From Lachnospiraceae bacterium UBA3732 (GTDB lineage Bacteria > Bacillota > Clostridia > Lachnospirales > Lachnospiraceae): DNA of 14,776 nt. The DNA is taken from contig DFHD01000010.1 of assembly GCA_002372545.1 (NCBI GenBank), positions 1 to 14,776 of the forward strand, given 5' to 3'. The notes below the pieces were generated by a model that saw only the letters and a list, made by a program, of their open reading frames with translations, made no database searches and was not told the origin of the DNA. Shown piece by piece: positions 14,033-14,776 of the stretch (within the stretch, counting starts at the first letter, position 1; every line of letters starts with the position of its first letter). Position numbers and translations under genes: made by a program.

Positions 14033-14412
14033 TCAACCTCATCTCCTTCCCAAAAGGCTTGAACATCTATAATCTTATATAGTTCTCCCAATACTTGCAT
14101 AAAATCATCAAAGTTTTCAGGATAGGCATTACTACCGTAAATATGTCTGCATCTCTTGTTCTTAACTTTGTATTCAAGATTCCACTGAGTACCATCAAGT
14201 ATTCCAGTATTCACATACTCCTTTCGCCATTTGTTAATATGCACATTTTCAAGCTTTGTATTCCAATCGATCAGATCAACATCTTCAAATACCGACCAAT
14301 CCGCCCAAAGAGCCTTTTGATGCTTCACTATATACTTTTCATTTATTACGCTAATTTCTATTGTTTCCCATCCTATATATCCACCTATCATAAACTTCAT
14401 GTATTCGAGCAT
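14029..14412 (-). CDS. Hypothetical protein with a GSNAYPENF motif
   Basis: The product has 127 residues from ATG 14412. It is rich in aromatic residues, without signal peptide or membrane segment. The second half carries TGILDGTQWNLEY, then IYGSNAYPENFDDFMQVLGEL. The second is a pattern I associate with short conserved hypothetical proteins found near toxin-immunity genes; the function is unknown. I chose ATG 14412 because AGGTG lies 6 nt upstream. An in-frame GTG at 14421 (130 residues) sits only 3 nt after a possible AAGGG and is the alternative. It follows the upstream gene by about 9 nt and overlaps the next gene by 4 nt, so the three form a tightly packed set. Confidence 0.75.
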   Translation of the reverse strand: MLEYMKFMIGGYIGWETIEISVINEKYIVKHQKALWADWSVFEDVDLIDWNTKLENVHINKWRKEYVNTGILDGTQWNLEYKVKNKRCRHIYGSNAYPENFDDFMQVLGELYKIIDVQAFWEGDEVE

Positions 14413-14421
14413 ATGTATCAC

Positions 14422-14776
14422 CTACCCTTCATCTGCTGGTATTCTACCTGATTTTTTCAGATTATTAACTGTTTCTTCAATCCATTCGCTATAATAGTCG
14501 TAATGGTCCTTAGTCCACCAATTAAGAAGATTATTCAACATATTTCTATCCTCTTCTATACTGGTACAGCTATATTGTTCAGGGAACCGGTTTACTGTAA
14601 CCTTATGTTCATTGCTGTCAGAACTGAATTCAATCATATAAATCAAAAATCCCGTCCAGCTTCTGTAAGCATATAGCCTATTCCTCTTCATATAAGAGAA
14701 CCACTTATCTTCCATCTCTTGTGGCACATTCCCTCTCCTAAGATTTGCAAGTTCTTCCTTAGTGAAATCCCGTTTA
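14422..14776 (-). CDS. Conserved hypothetical protein (5' end beyond the window)
   Basis: The frame is open to the right edge, giving at least 118 codons (first full codon 14775-14773) and ending at TAG 14422-14424. The visible start is KRDFTKEELANLRRGNVPQE, then MEDKWFSYMKRNRLYAYRSW and TGFLIYMIEF, and a C-terminal Trp-rich helix (NMLNNLLNWWTKDHYDYY). The block MEDKWF, LY, RSWTGF, IY looks like a conserved domain signature; I cannot name the family with confidence. An internal GTG at 14727 would give 101 residues, but the protein-like sequence clearly continues upstream, so that is not the real start. The gene leads the packed minus-strand set that continues to 13.3 kb. Confidence 0.75.
   Translation of the reverse strand, partial: KRDFTKEELANLRRGNVPQEMEDKWFSYMKRNRLYAYRSWTGFLIYMIEFSSDSNEHKVTVNRFPEQYSCTSIEEDRNMLNNLLNWWTKDHYDYYSEWIEETVNNLKKSGRIPADEG

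Overview
This window looks like a chromosomal segment from an anaerobic Firmicute of the class Clostridia, probably Lachnospiraceae-like. The reasons are an AddAB rather than RecBCD recombination nuclease, strong GGAGG-type ribosome sites, a TTG start on addA, an EFR1-type flavodoxin/ferredoxin protein, and a B-type TrpB2 tryptophan synthase. Every gene I can support is on the minus strand, so the window is read from high to low coordinates. The taxonomic call is inference from gene content.

From right to left: (1) 13.3-14.8 kb is an AT-rich accessory stretch of very short, overlapping genes. Some look like immunity-protein-sized orphans, and at least two reading frames are broken by single-base shifts. 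(2) 12.5-13.3 kb holds an EFR1-family flavodoxin-ferredoxin protein whose 3' end sits in a short tandem repeat and may be frameshifted. (3) About 400 bp without a confident gene follows. (4) 10.1-12.1 kb holds the most unusual gene: a predicted lipoprotein that joins a complete acetolactate decarboxylase domain to a complete VanX-type D-Ala-D-Ala dipeptidase domain. It is translationally coupled by a 4-bp ATGA overlap to a small cytosolic protein of unknown function. (5) 9.4-10.1 kb holds a PyrE-like phosphoribosyltransferase with an altered PRPP loop, on its own promoter. (6) 7.9-9.3 kb holds TrpB2, followed by an intrinsic terminator. (7) addB, addA and queF follow as one apparent operon, whose promoter overlaps the trpB2 terminator; queF runs off the left edge.

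Functionally, addB-addA encodes the double-strand-break end-processing helicase-nuclease and queF the last nucleotide-level step of preQ1 synthesis. trpB2 makes tryptophan from indole and serine, possibly scavenging indole since no trpA is next to it. The lipoprotein should act outside the membrane, on acetolactate and on D-Ala-D-Ala-type dipeptides. I see no RNA genes, insertion sequences, CRISPR arrays or origins.
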